Part shown: positions 1 through 5,511 of the stretch, one piece after another
Layout of the letters: each line of letters starts with the position of its first letter
How positions within the stretch are numbered: position 1 is the first letter of the stretch
Source of the DNA: an uncultured Hyphomonadaceae bacterium
GTDB taxonomy: Bacteria > Pseudomonadota > Alphaproteobacteria > Caulobacterales > Hyphomonadaceae
Assembly (NCBI GenBank): GCA_937873805.1
Contig: CALMWO010000375.1
Location: 1 to 6,618 of the forward strand
Direction: 5' to 3'
DNA length: 6,618 nucleotides
Translations under genes and position numbers: made by a program
Notes under the pieces: model-generated
Databases searched by the model: none
What the model was told of the DNA's origin: nothing
The model's input: the letters and a program-made list of their open reading frames with translations, nothing else

Positions 1-255
1 GATGTAGGCGTCGAGATTGCCTTCGAACATCTGGCGGAACCCCGCCACGAAGTAGTCCACCGTCTCCTCGCGCTTGGCGGCCATCGCCTCGCCGGACTTG
101 AACCCTCGCGCCGACAGGAAAGCGCTGAAACGCGCCGAGGCGAACATCATCGAGGCGTTGACCGCCTCATGGGAGGTGTCCTCCGCCTCCTCATTGGCGA
201 GGGCGATATGGGCATCTGCGCGCTTGTAGAACGCATCGTCGAACGGGTCGGCCAT
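1..255 (-). CDS. DUF3144 family protein, partial (C-terminus off the left edge)
   Basis: This is the first 85 codons of a small soluble protein read on the minus strand. It begins MADPFDDAFYKRADAHIA and the visible part ends near FEGNLDAYI. The pattern (acidic start, FYKRADAHIALANEE near residues 9-23, a central SMMFASARFSAFLSARGF stretch, and a C-terminal YFVAGFRQMFEGNLDAYI) is what I know as the DUF3144 family. That family is about 90-100 residues long, so probably only 10-15 residues are missing. No signal peptide or membrane segment is seen; it should be a cytoplasmic helical protein. Its function is unknown. The ATG at 253-255 is preceded on the minus strand by CAGGAG, with about 12 nt to the start, a little long but the best option. 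It is divergent from etfB, sharing a 253-nt upstream region. Family assignment is from remembered pattern, not from a search. Confidence 0.85.
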   Translation of the reverse strand, partial: MADPFDDAFYKRADAHIALANEEAEDTSHEAVNASMMFASARFSAFLSARGFKSGEAMAAKREETVDYFVAGFRQMFEGNLDAYI

Positions 256-403
256 GGGATGGAGTGTCTCCTGAGTTTCCCCAAAGTTATCGCGCTGGCC
301 GAAAAAACCACCCGAAATCCACCGTCGCGCACGAATGTTTCATCCGCGCCCCGGCGGAACGCGCCAAATCGACGCTTTTTGCCCCGGAAGGCCTCCGGGA
401 AAC

Positions 404-432
404 TTGATTCCCGCGCGCGTGCTGCCTAACAG
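404..432 (+). promoter_or_regulatory. Possible sigma-70 type promoter for etfBA
   Basis: TTGATT at 404-409 is followed by a 17-nt spacer and TAACAG at 427-432, giving a 5' leader of roughly 70 nt before etfB. The -35 box is a fair match (TTGA kept) but the -10 is poor, so this is only a candidate. The 256-508 intergenic region must also hold the promoter of the divergent DUF3144 gene, for which I see no clear boxes. A 6-bp inverted repeat CCCGGA/TCCGGG lies at 383-399, just upstream of the -35; it has no T-tract after it and is not a terminator. Confidence 0.25.
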
Positions 433-508
433 GTAGCCGCGGTTCGCAGGCGCACCATTGGGGGGCGCCGCGAGCATTATTCTGACCGTCCAGCCGGAGA
501 CCCCACCG

Positions 509-1255
509 ATGAAGGTGCTTGTGCCCGTCAAACGGGTTATCGACCCGAACGTCCGCCCGCGCGTAAAAGCCGATGGCACGGGCGTTGATCTCGCCAACAT
601 CAAGATGGCGATGAACCCGTTCTGCGAGATCGCTGTCGAAGAAGCGGTGCGCATGAAAGAAAAAGGCGTCGTCACTGAGATCGTTCTCGTGTCTGTCGGC
701 CCGGCGCAAGCCCAGGAAACCATCCGCATCGGTCTCGCCATGGGCGGTGATCGCGGCATCCTCGTCCAGACCGACGTTGCGGTTGAACCGCTCGCCGTCG
801 CCAAGATCCTCGCCAAGATCGTCGAAGCCGAACAACCCGGCCTCGTCATCACCGGCAAGCAGGCGATCGACGACGACGCCAACCAGACCGGCCAGATGCT
901 CGCCGCCCTGCTCGACTGGCCGCAAGGCTCGTTCGCCTCGGCCGTCGCCATGGATGGCGACAAGCTGAAAGTCACCCGCGAAGTCGATGGCGGCCTGCAG
1001 ACAGTCTCGCTCTCGCTCCCGGCCGTGGTCACCACCGACCTGCGCCTGAACGAGCCGCGCTATGCCTCGCTGCCGAACATCATGAAGGCGAAGAAGAAGG
1101 TCATCGACACCAAGTCGCCTGCCGACTACGGCGTCGACGTCACGCCGCGCCTGTCGGTCGTGAAAGTCGCCGAGCCGAAGAAACGCGAAGCCGGCGAGAA
1201 AGTCGCCGACGTCGACACGCTCATCGCCAAACTCAAATCCGCTGGAGCGATCTGA
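509..1255 (+). CDS. etfB: Electron transfer flavoprotein subunit beta
   Basis: This is the beta subunit of the soluble heterodimeric ETF, which accepts electrons from acyl-CoA and related flavin dehydrogenases and passes them to the membrane ETF-ubiquinone oxidoreductase. The beta subunit binds a structural AMP. At 248 aa it has the usual full length. Visible landmarks are the N-terminal MKVLVPVKRVIDP, the GKQAIDDDANQTGQM loop at about 116-130 (AMP-binding region), the ETF-beta signature (V-x-R-x2-D-G-G ... P-A-V-V-T) at about 155-175, and the recognition loop RYASLPNIMKAKKK at about 184-197. The loop includes Leu188, equivalent to the Leu that docks onto dehydrogenases in human ETF. The ATG at 509 is chosen over an in-frame ATG at 458 because it matches the family N-terminus and has GGAGA about 8 nt upstream. 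It is followed 2 nt later by etfA in an operon. Confidence 0.97.
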   Translation: MKVLVPVKRVIDPNVRPRVKADGTGVDLANIKMAMNPFCEIAVEEAVRMKEKGVVTEIVLVSVGPAQAQETIRIGLAMGGDRGILVQTDVAVEPLAVAKILAKIVEAEQPGLVITGKQAIDDDANQTGQMLAALLDWPQGSFASAVAMDGDKLKVTREVDGGLQTVSLSLPAVVTTDLRLNEPRYASLPNIMKAKKKVIDTKSPADYGVDVTPRLSVVKVAEPKKREAGEKVADVDTLIAKLKSAGAI

Positions 1256-1257
1256 TC

Positions 1258-2187
1258 ATGGCCGTTCTCGTTCTCGCTGAACACAACAACGCCGCGCTCA
1301 ACGACGCGACCGCCAAGACGGTCGCCGCAGCCCAGGCCTTTGGTGGCGACATCGACGTTCTCGTCGCCGGCCACAACGCGAAAGCCGCCGCTGACGCAGC
1401 CGCCAAACTCGCTGGCGTCCGCAAGGTGATCCATGTCGAGGGCGAAGCCTTCAGCCATGCCCTCGCCGAAGCCGTCGAAGCGCTCGTCGTTCCGATGATG
1501 TCTGGCTACGACGCCTTCTTTGCCCCGGCCACCACGACCGGCAAGAACGTCGCCCCGCGCATCGCCGCCAAGCTCGACGTGATGCAGATCTCGGAGATCA
1601 CCAAAGTGATCGACGCCTCGACCTTCGAGCGCCCGATCTACGCCGGCAACGCGATCGCCACCGTGAAATCGGCCGACGCCAAGAAAGTCGTCACCGTTCG
1701 CGGCACGGCCTTCCAGGCTGTCGCTTCGACGGGTTCGGCTTCCGTCGAAACCGCTGCCGCTCCCGCTGGTCCGTTCAAGGCGACCTTCGTCTCCGAAGAA
1801 CTGCAGAAGTCGGATCGTCCCGAACTCGCCTCGGCCAAGCGCGTTGTCTCCGGCGGCCGCGCCCTCGCTTCGGCTGAACAGTTCAACCAGTACATCCTGC
1901 CGCTCGCCGACAAGCTCGGCGCAGGCGTCGGCGCCTCGCGCGCCGCCGTCGACGCCGGCTACGCCCCGAACGACTTCCAGGTCGGCCAGACCGGCAAGGT
2001 CGTCGCCCCGGAACTCTACATCGCCATCGGCATCTCGGGCGCCATCCAGCACCTCGCCGGCATGAAGGACTCGAAGATCATCGTCGCCATCAACAAGGAC
2101 GAAGAAGCCCCGATCTTCCAGATCGCCGACTTCGCCCTCGTCGGCGACCTCTTCAAGATCGTCCCGGAACTCACCTCGAAGCTCTAG
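1258..2187 (+). CDS. etfA: Electron transfer flavoprotein subunit alpha
   Basis: This is the alpha subunit of ETF, which carries the redox-active FAD and forms the heterodimer with EtfB. Its 309 aa are full length for the family. The N-terminal alpha/beta domain covers about 1-165, then an Ala-rich linker (about 157-172), and the C-terminal FAD-binding domain starts near 190. In that domain I see VVSGGRAL (197-203), SRAAVDAG with Ser227/Arg228, QVGQTGK (241-247), and the ETF-alpha signature at 253-279 (LYIAIGISGAIQH ... IIVAIN). It ends with GDLFKIVPELT. The ATG at 1258 lies 2 nt after the etfB stop; its Shine-Dalgarno GGAG (1244-1247) sits inside the end of etfB, so the two are probably translationally linked. 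A strong terminator follows. No ETF-QO or acyl-CoA dehydrogenase gene is in the window. Confidence 0.97.
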   Translation: MAVLVLAEHNNAALNDATAKTVAAAQAFGGDIDVLVAGHNAKAAADAAAKLAGVRKVIHVEGEAFSHALAEAVEALVVPMMSGYDAFFAPATTTGKNVAPRIAAKLDVMQISEITKVIDASTFERPIYAGNAIATVKSADAKKVVTVRGTAFQAVASTGSASVETAAAPAGPFKATFVSEELQKSDRPELASAKRVVSGGRALASAEQFNQYILPLADKLGAGVGASRAAVDAGYAPNDFQVGQTGKVVAPELYIAIGISGAIQHLAGMKDSKIIVAINKDEEAPIFQIADFALVGDLFKIVPELTSKL

Positions 2188-2209
2188 GTTTTCCGAACAT
2201 CGAACCACG

Positions 2210-2244
2210 AAAGGCCCGCCCTCACCGGCGGGCCTTTTGCTTTT
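2210..2244 (+). terminator. Rho-independent terminator of etfBA
   Basis: A perfect 11-bp stem, AAAGGCCCGCC (2210-2220) and GGCGGGCCTTT (2227-2237), closes a 6-nt loop CTCACC. It is followed by TTTTGCTTTT. It lies 22 nt after the etfA stop codon and should end the etfBA transcript. The A-rich left flank is short, so reverse-direction activity is less likely. Confidence 0.9.
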
Positions 2245-2264
2245 CCCTTGCGTGAAATGGACTC

Positions 2265-2278
2265 CCTGAACTGTCAGG
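2265..2278. promoter_or_regulatory. Short inverted repeat upstream of the DUF1761 gene, possible operator
   Basis: CCTGA (2265-2269) and TCAGG (2274-2278) form a 5-bp inverted repeat with a 4-nt spacer, 37 nt before the DUF1761 start codon and just after the etfA terminator. The placement fits a small dimeric regulator site or the promoter zone of the gene. It is short enough to be chance. I see no good -35/-10 pair; TTGCGT at 2248-2253 is the only -35-like string and has no matching -10. Confidence 0.2.
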
Positions 2279-2314
2279 CATAGGCTCCCCACAGGGACAT
2301 CAGGGGAGACAGAC

Positions 2315-2728
2315 ATGCCAACCACCGGAATCGTCGTCGGCGACAACTGGCTCGCCATCGCCGCGGCCGCGGTCGCCTTCTACGCCGTCGGTTTCATCAT
2401 CTACGGCGCCGTCTTCTCGAAGCTCTGGATGCAGCTCTCCGGCTTCACCAAGGAACAACTCGCCCCCCATACATGGAAGATGGCTGTCTCGCCCATCATG
2501 CCGATCCTCACCGCCATCGGCCTCGCCATCATCCTGAAACTCGCCCATGTCGACAACCTAGCAACGGGCCTCGTCGTCACCTTCCAGATCTGGTTCTTCA
2601 TCGTGCTGTCGACGCGGCTCTATTCCTTCGTCTACAGCCCGGAAAAGCCCGGCCTGCTGGTGATGGACACGATCCATCTCCTGCTCGGCACAATGGTCGC
2701 CGGCGCAATCATCTCCGCCTGGCCCTGA
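2315..2728 (+). CDS. DUF1761 family membrane protein
   Basis: A 137-aa integral membrane protein with four predicted helices, at about 11-33, 58-78, 83-103 and 113-135. Between helices 1 and 2 it has the DUF1761-like pattern IIYGAVFSKLWMQLSGFT (about 28-45): an aromatic-Gly-x-x-Phe followed by a W-M-x-L-S/T-G-F/I string. This is how I recognise the family. Function is unknown; nothing in the sequence suggests a substrate. The ATG at 2315 has an excellent Shine-Dalgarno AGGGGAG (2302-2308) 6 nt upstream, so the start is firm. It is cut off from etfBA by the terminator and is followed after 61 nt by the M20 lipoprotein gene on the same strand. No T-tracted terminator lies between them, so the two could be co-transcribed. 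Codon use is like its neighbours. Confidence 0.8.
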   Translation: MPTTGIVVGDNWLAIAAAAVAFYAVGFIIYGAVFSKLWMQLSGFTKEQLAPHTWKMAVSPIMPILTAIGLAIILKLAHVDNLATGLVVTFQIWFFIVLSTRLYSFVYSPEKPGLLVMDTIHLLLGTMVAGAIISAWP

Positions 2729-2757
2729 TGCACTTGGCGTAACCGCCCACGCATGGT

Positions 2758-2779
2758 CTGATCCGCCAAACCGGATCAG
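2758..2779. promoter_or_regulatory. Perfect 8-bp inverted repeat overlapping the ribosome binding site of the M20 gene
   Basis: CTGATCCG (2758-2765) and CGGATCAG (2772-2779) form a perfect 8-bp inverted repeat with a 6-nt spacer. Its right arm overlaps the first bases of the AGGGA Shine-Dalgarno (2778-2782) of the lipoprotein peptidase gene, whose start is at 2790. As RNA it is a small stable hairpin able to hide part of the ribosome binding site; as DNA it looks like a dimeric repressor site. No T-tract follows, so it is not a standard terminator. The role is inferred. Confidence 0.45.
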
Positions 2780-2789
2780 GGACTTGTTC

Positions 2790-4226
2790 ATGCGCACCAC
2801 GCTTCTCGCCGCTTCCATGCTGGCCCTCGCCGCCTGCGCCACAGCCCCCACCGACAGCACGACAACCGCCTCCTCCGATCCGCGCGCCGGCGAAGCCGAG
2901 TTCCGCGCGCTCTATAAAGAGCTGATCGAGATCAACACCACACTCTCCGTCGGCTCCTGCACCAAAGCCTCGGAGGCGATGAAGGCCCGTCTCGTCGCCG
3001 CCGGCTACCCTGAGAGCGATCTCCACATCCTCGTGAACCCCAAGCCGAACCGTCCGCAGGATGGCAACCTCGTCGCCATCCTTCCCGGCACAGACCCGTC
3101 GCTGAAGGCCATCCTCCTGATGGCCCACATCGATGTGGTGGAAGCCAAGCGCGAAGACTGGGTCCGTGACCCCTTCAAGCTCACTGAAGAAGACGGCTTC
3201 TTCTACGCCCGCGGCGCTAGCGACGACAAAAGCATGGCCGCGATCTTCACGGACTCGATGATCCGCTTCAAGCGCGAAGGCTACAAACCCGCGCGCACGA
3301 TCAAGCTGATGCTCAACTGCGGCGAGGAAAGCCCCAACGAATTCGTCGGCGCGCAATACATGGTGCAGGAACATCTCGACCTGATCAGCGCCGGCTTCGC
3401 CCTCAATGAAGGCGCAGGCGGCCGCATCGATCCGGACACGGGCAAATATGTCTTCAACGGCGTTCAGGCCGGCGAGAAACTCTATCAGGATTTCACGCTC
3501 GAAATCACCAACCCGGGCGGCCACTCCTCCCGCCCCGTGCCCGACAATGCGATCTACCGCCTCGGCGCCGCGCTCACAAAAATCCAGTCGCTCGAATTCC
3601 CGATCGAGTTCAACGACGCCACCATCGGCTTCTTCAAACGCATGGGCGAGCTCACGCCCGGCCAGGAGGGCCAGGACATGCGCGACGCCGCCGGTGGCGA
3701 AAACGCCGCCGCCATCCGCCGCCTCATGCTCAACCCGGGCTATAACGCGCTCTTCCACACCACCTGCGTCGCCACCCAGCCCACCGCCGGCCACGCTCCC
3801 AACGCGCTGCCGCAGCGCGCCACCGCCAACGCGAACTGCCGCATCTTCCCGGGCCGCACGCAGGAGGAAATCCAGAAACAGCTCATCACCGCGATCAACG
3901 ACAGCGACATCAAGGTGACGATGCAGAGCGACCCCGAAAAGCCCGGCGCGCCGCCGCGCCTCACGCCTGAAATCCTCGGCCCGATCGAGAAGATCACCGA
4001 GCAGGTCTTCCCCGGCGTGCCTGTCGTTCCCGCAATGGCAACCGGCGCAACCGACGGCCGCTTCACCACCCCCGCCGGCATTCCCACCTACGGCGTCTCC
4101 GGCATCTTTGCCGATCCGAACACCAGCGGCACACACGGCCTCAACGAGCGTGTCGGCGTCAAACAGCTCTATGACGGCCGCGTCTTCCTGCATCTGCTGG
4201 TGAAGGAATACGCGGGCGGGAAATAA
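2790..4226 (+). CDS. M20 family metallopeptidase (M20/M25/M40), predicted lipoprotein
   Basis: A 478-aa zinc-type amidohydrolase/peptidase of the M20 family with the usual di-metal motifs: H113-x-D115 in LLMAHIDVVEA, D145 in ARGASDDKS, the catalytic and metal glutamates E179/E180 in NCGEES, E207 in NEGAGG, and a final His449 in GTHGLNE. The dimerisation insert carries NPGGHSSRPVPDNA with His245. A signal peptide ends in a lipobox, LAAC, with Cys16, so it should be lipid-anchored in the cell envelope. With Ala at +2 the outer membrane, facing the periplasm, is favoured. This is unlike most family members, which are cytoplasmic. Substrate is unknown; peptides or N-acylated amino acids are plausible. 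ATG 2790 is preferred over TTG 2784 because AGGGA is 7 nt upstream of the ATG. All catalytic residues are present, so it is probably active. Confidence 0.92.
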   Translation: MRTTLLAASMLALAACATAPTDSTTTASSDPRAGEAEFRALYKELIEINTTLSVGSCTKASEAMKARLVAAGYPESDLHILVNPKPNRPQDGNLVAILPGTDPSLKAILLMAHIDVVEAKREDWVRDPFKLTEEDGFFYARGASDDKSMAAIFTDSMIRFKREGYKPARTIKLMLNCGEESPNEFVGAQYMVQEHLDLISAGFALNEGAGGRIDPDTGKYVFNGVQAGEKLYQDFTLEITNPGGHSSRPVPDNAIYRLGAALTKIQSLEFPIEFNDATIGFFKRMGELTPGQEGQDMRDAAGGENAAAIRRLMLNPGYNALFHTTCVATQPTAGHAPNALPQRATANANCRIFPGRTQEEIQKQLITAINDSDIKVTMQSDPEKPGAPPRLTPEILGPIEKITEQVFPGVPVVPAMATGATDGRFTTPAGIPTYGVSGIFADPNTSGTHGLNERVGVKQLYDGRVFLHLLVKEYAGGK

Positions 4227-4237
4227 CACCCGCGACA

Positions 4238-4315
4238 CGTAGGGTGCATTGAAACGGAGCGTAAATGCACCGCCATCGTCAGATGTCGCCAAGGTGCATC
4301 AAGATGCACCCTACG
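4238..4315. repeat. Nested GGTGCAT palindromic repeat (REP-like), between convergent genes
   Basis: The core GGTGCAT occurs four times in alternating orientation: plus at 4243-4249, minus at 4265-4271, plus at 4293-4299, minus at 4304-4310. The outer ends form a perfect 12-bp inverted repeat, CGTAGGGTGCAT (4238-4249) with ATGCACCCTACG (4304-4315). Inside are two hairpins: GGTGCATT (4243-4250) with AATGCACC (4264-4271), and an 18-nt near-continuous palindrome GGTGCATCAAGATGCACC at 4293-4310. The element starts 12 nt after the M20 stop and ends 16 nt before the stop of the convergent DUF2177 gene, so it may serve as a two-way terminator or transcript-end stabiliser. Similar GTAGGGTGCATT-type intergenic repeats are, to my memory, widespread in Gram-negative genomes. 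No coding function is likely. Confidence 0.75.
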
Positions 4316-4330
4316 GAATCGTGCATTCGC

Positions 4331-4735
4331 TCAAGCCCAGCCAAAATGCTTCAACAACAGAACGCCACCCGCTGCTGACACGCCGGACAGCACAGCGCCC
4401 CAGACAAGATCAACGATCACCATCGGCAACGGCCAGTCCTTGAGCGTCGCCAGATTGGTGAGGTCGTATGTTCCATACGCCACCAGCCCGAAGAACGCGC
4501 CCACGCCAAGCGCTCGCATCCAGTCGCCATCCACCAGCGACGGCAGCACGGCAAAGAAGCCGAGCCCCACCGCATAGAGCAGGTAAAACGCGATCGCCGG
4601 TAACGGCATGATCTGCTCGCGCATCAAAGGCCCCAGCTGCTGCGCCAACCACCCCTTCGCGATCACCCCAAGCCAGAGAAAATCCAGCACCGCCAGTATC
4701 AACCCAGCCGCCGCTGCGCTCTTGAAGATGTCCAT
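4331..4735 (-). CDS. DUF2177 family membrane protein
   Basis: A 134-aa inner-membrane protein with four predicted helices, at about 5-25, 45-64, 74-94 and 103-127. The clear family marks are DFLWLG near 18-23, FYLLYAVGLGFFAV near 50-63, and YDLTNLATLKDWPL at 90-103 followed by VDLVWG. I recognise this as DUF2177; function is unknown. Upstream in-frame ATGs at 4765 and 4759 would add 10 or 8 residues, but neither has a ribosome binding site. The ATG at 4735 has AGGAG with a 6-nt spacer on the minus strand and gives the usual family length. It is convergent with the M20 gene, with the GGTGCAT repeat between the two stops. It looks monocistronic; no partner gene is adjacent on the same strand within the window. 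Confidence 0.85.
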   Translation of the reverse strand: MDIFKSAAAAGLILAVLDFLWLGVIAKGWLAQQLGPLMREQIMPLPAIAFYLLYAVGLGFFAVLPSLVDGDWMRALGVGAFFGLVAYGTYDLTNLATLKDWPLPMVIVDLVWGAVLSGVSAAGGVLLLKHFGWA

Positions 4736-4926
4736 CACCAGCTCCTGCACGCCCTTCATACGCACGCAAACGAAACTGGATGCGTCACGATTGGGGGATG
4801 GAGGGGCACCGAATTCGTAGGACGGCCAGAAATCTTCGCGAATGATCCCAGCGCACTAGCGCGAGGAAATGGGGGATAGCGCCTCCCAGAACCTACGTCC
4901 CCGTGGCCCGGCGTATTCTCCTCCCC
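4736..4926. other. Intergenic region upstream of DUF2177, no gene seen
   Basis: This stretch of about 190 bases carries the 5' side of the minus-strand DUF2177 gene and the 5' side of the doubtful plus-strand ORF at 4927. I see no tRNA, riboswitch or terminator here. A TATTCT string at 4914-4919 sits where a -10 box for a leaderless transcript starting at about 4927 would be, but no matching -35 is visible. On the minus strand I could not find a convincing promoter for DUF2177. Confidence 0.4.
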
Positions 4927-5319
4927 ATGACACGGCACAAACACACGCACACTGGGCTGGTAACCCCCTCGCCTCTCGATCAATGGATCGATGCGATGCT
5001 GCGCGTGCTTGCGATGCTTGTGTCCAGCGTCGTCTCAACTCTCCAGATGATCACCCGCCGTCCGCCTGTGAATGCCACACAGGCCATGCCGACTGATCTG
5101 CCCAGAGAGACGAGCGACATCTTCAAGGAAACCAAAGCTGTCCAGCAAGACGGCACGCTCACAGCCGTGAGCCACACCCACAATGGAAGCGTACACTCCG
5201 TGTACGCGTCCCCGGCGAAGGCCGGGGTCCAGTCCTCTTCAGACAAAAGCGCGCGAAGCGCACCAAACCCCTTCGCGCCAAGTCTGAACCCCAGCCTTCG
5301 CCGGGACGCGTGTGACTAG
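4927..5319 (+). CDS. Doubtful small ORF; C-terminal third encoded by a repeat element
   Basis: An open frame of 130 codons from ATG 4927 that I do not recognise. Residues 16-43 (PLDQWIDAML ... STLQMIT) form one hydrophobic or amphipathic helix, followed by a Pro-rich polar stretch with LPRETSDIF near 58-66. From about residue 88 the frame runs through the palindromic repeat at 5189-5327 (visible as YASPAKAGVQ and NPSLRRDACD, peptides typical of translated intergenic repeats). The stop TAG lies in the loop of the repeat's last hairpin. No Shine-Dalgarno precedes the ATG; a leaderless start is possible given TATTCT at 4914-4919. Either a real short gene (about 85 residues) had its end replaced by insertion of the repeat, or the whole frame is chance. 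The absence of stop codons in GC-rich DNA is weak evidence. Confidence 0.3.
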   Translation: MTRHKHTHTGLVTPSPLDQWIDAMLRVLAMLVSSVVSTLQMITRRPPVNATQAMPTDLPRETSDIFKETKAVQQDGTLTAVSHTHNGSVHSVYASPAKAGVQSSSDKSARSAPNPFAPSLNPSLRRDACD

Positions 5320-5327
5320 CCACACGC
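5189..5327. mobile_element. MITE/BIME-like palindromic repeat element, about 140 bp, non-autonomous
   Basis: The element is a long imperfect inverted repeat in which each arm also folds on itself. In order: a perfect 8-bp palindrome GCGTACAC/GTGTACGC with spacer TCC (5189-5207); hairpin CCCCGGC-GAAG-GCCGGGG (5210-5227); a central stem-loop TTCAGAC (5238-5244) with GTCTGAA (5282-5288), holding GCGCGAAG (5252-5259) against CTTCGCGC (5271-5278, offset by 1-2 nt); a weaker hairpin around CTTC (5290-5305); and GCGTGTG/CACACGC (5308-5327). The arms ACGCGTCCCCGGCGAAGGC and the reverse complement of GCCTTCGCCGGGACGCGTG match closely. The CCCCGGCGAAGGCCGGGG core resembles dispersed repeats I know from many alphaproteobacterial intergenic regions. 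No transposase is encoded. Mobility is inferred from structure only; no target-site duplication could be identified with confidence. Confidence 0.7.
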
Positions 5328-5378
5328 AGAAAGCAAAGGCGCCCCTCTAACCGGCGCGCCAACCAGCAACATCCGCCC

Positions 5379-5396
5379 CGCAGGCACACACCTGCG
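5379..5396. repeat. Small inverted repeat CGCAGG/CCTGCG
   Basis: A perfect 6-bp inverted repeat, CGCAGG (5379-5384) and CCTGCG (5391-5396), flanks CACACA. It sits 116 nt before the HupE-like start codon, in a stretch (5328-5511) with no gene. There is no T-tract, so no terminator call. It may be a protein binding site or chance. Confidence 0.25.
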
Positions 5397-5422
5397 AGAT
5401 CGCGCCCCCGCGCCTGTTGCCA

Positions 5423-5451
5423 CCCATCCCCCCCCCCTCTACCCCCAACCC
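5423..5451 (-). promoter_or_regulatory. G-quadruplex motif (minus strand) with C10 homopolymer, upstream of the HupE-like gene
   Basis: On the plus strand, CCC (5423-5425), C10 (5428-5437), CCCCC (5442-5446) and CCC (5449-5451) are separated by 2, 4 and 2 nt. On the minus strand this reads as four G-runs with short loops, the standard G-quadruplex pattern; the plus strand could form an i-motif. It ends 60 nt before the HupE-like start codon, so it lies in the template strand of the likely leader or promoter. A weak TTGCCA (5417-5422) with 17 nt to TACCCC (5440-5445) would place the C10 run inside a promoter spacer, but the -10 is poor. Formation and role are unproven. Confidence 0.5.
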
Positions 5452-5511
5452 TCCGCCTGCTGAAAAACCCGATGCCTCGACCCCAAACGCTCAGGCTACC
5501 CGCGAGACACG

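Noticed and set aside
169..429. Plus-strand ORF of 86 codons overlapping the DUF3144 gene and the etf upstream region
   Set aside because: It lies mostly antisense to DUF3144, ends in a low-complexity Arg/Ala/Pro stretch and matches nothing I know.
458..508. Upstream start for etfB adding 17 residues
   Set aside because: No Shine-Dalgarno before 458, and the added residues do not fit the family N-terminus, which starts at the ATG at 509 with GGAGA upstream.
1126..2358. Long minus-strand open frame of 410 codons opposite etfA
   Set aside because: It is a shadow of etfA in GC-rich DNA: repetitive Gly/Asp/Val-rich peptide with no family pattern, covering a well-proved gene on the other strand and its terminator.
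4211..4234. 6-bp inverted repeat CGCGGG/CCCGCG spanning the M20 stop codon as a terminator
   Set aside because: No T-tract follows and the stem overlaps coding sequence; the palindromic element just downstream is the better candidate for transcript ending.
2709..4292. Minus-strand open frame of 527 codons opposite the M20 gene
   Set aside because: The plus strand encodes a full metallopeptidase with all motifs; the minus frame is Gly/Ala/Val/Asp-rich without domains and would read through the palindromic repeat.
5064..5084. 7-bp inverted repeat GCCTGTG/CACAGGC inside the doubtful ORF
   Set aside because: Short stem with 7-nt loop in GC-rich DNA, no T-tract and no link to a promoter; chance is likely.
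4980..5246. Minus-strand ORF of 88 codons starting inside the repeat element
   Set aside because: Its start codon and first residues (WTPAFAGDA) are the translated repeat, and no ribosome binding site or family pattern is seen.
4227..5511. CRISPR array or toxin-antitoxin locus in the repeat-rich non-coding stretches
   Set aside because: The repeats are inverted and of different families, with no regularly spaced direct repeats, and there is no pair of small convincing genes.
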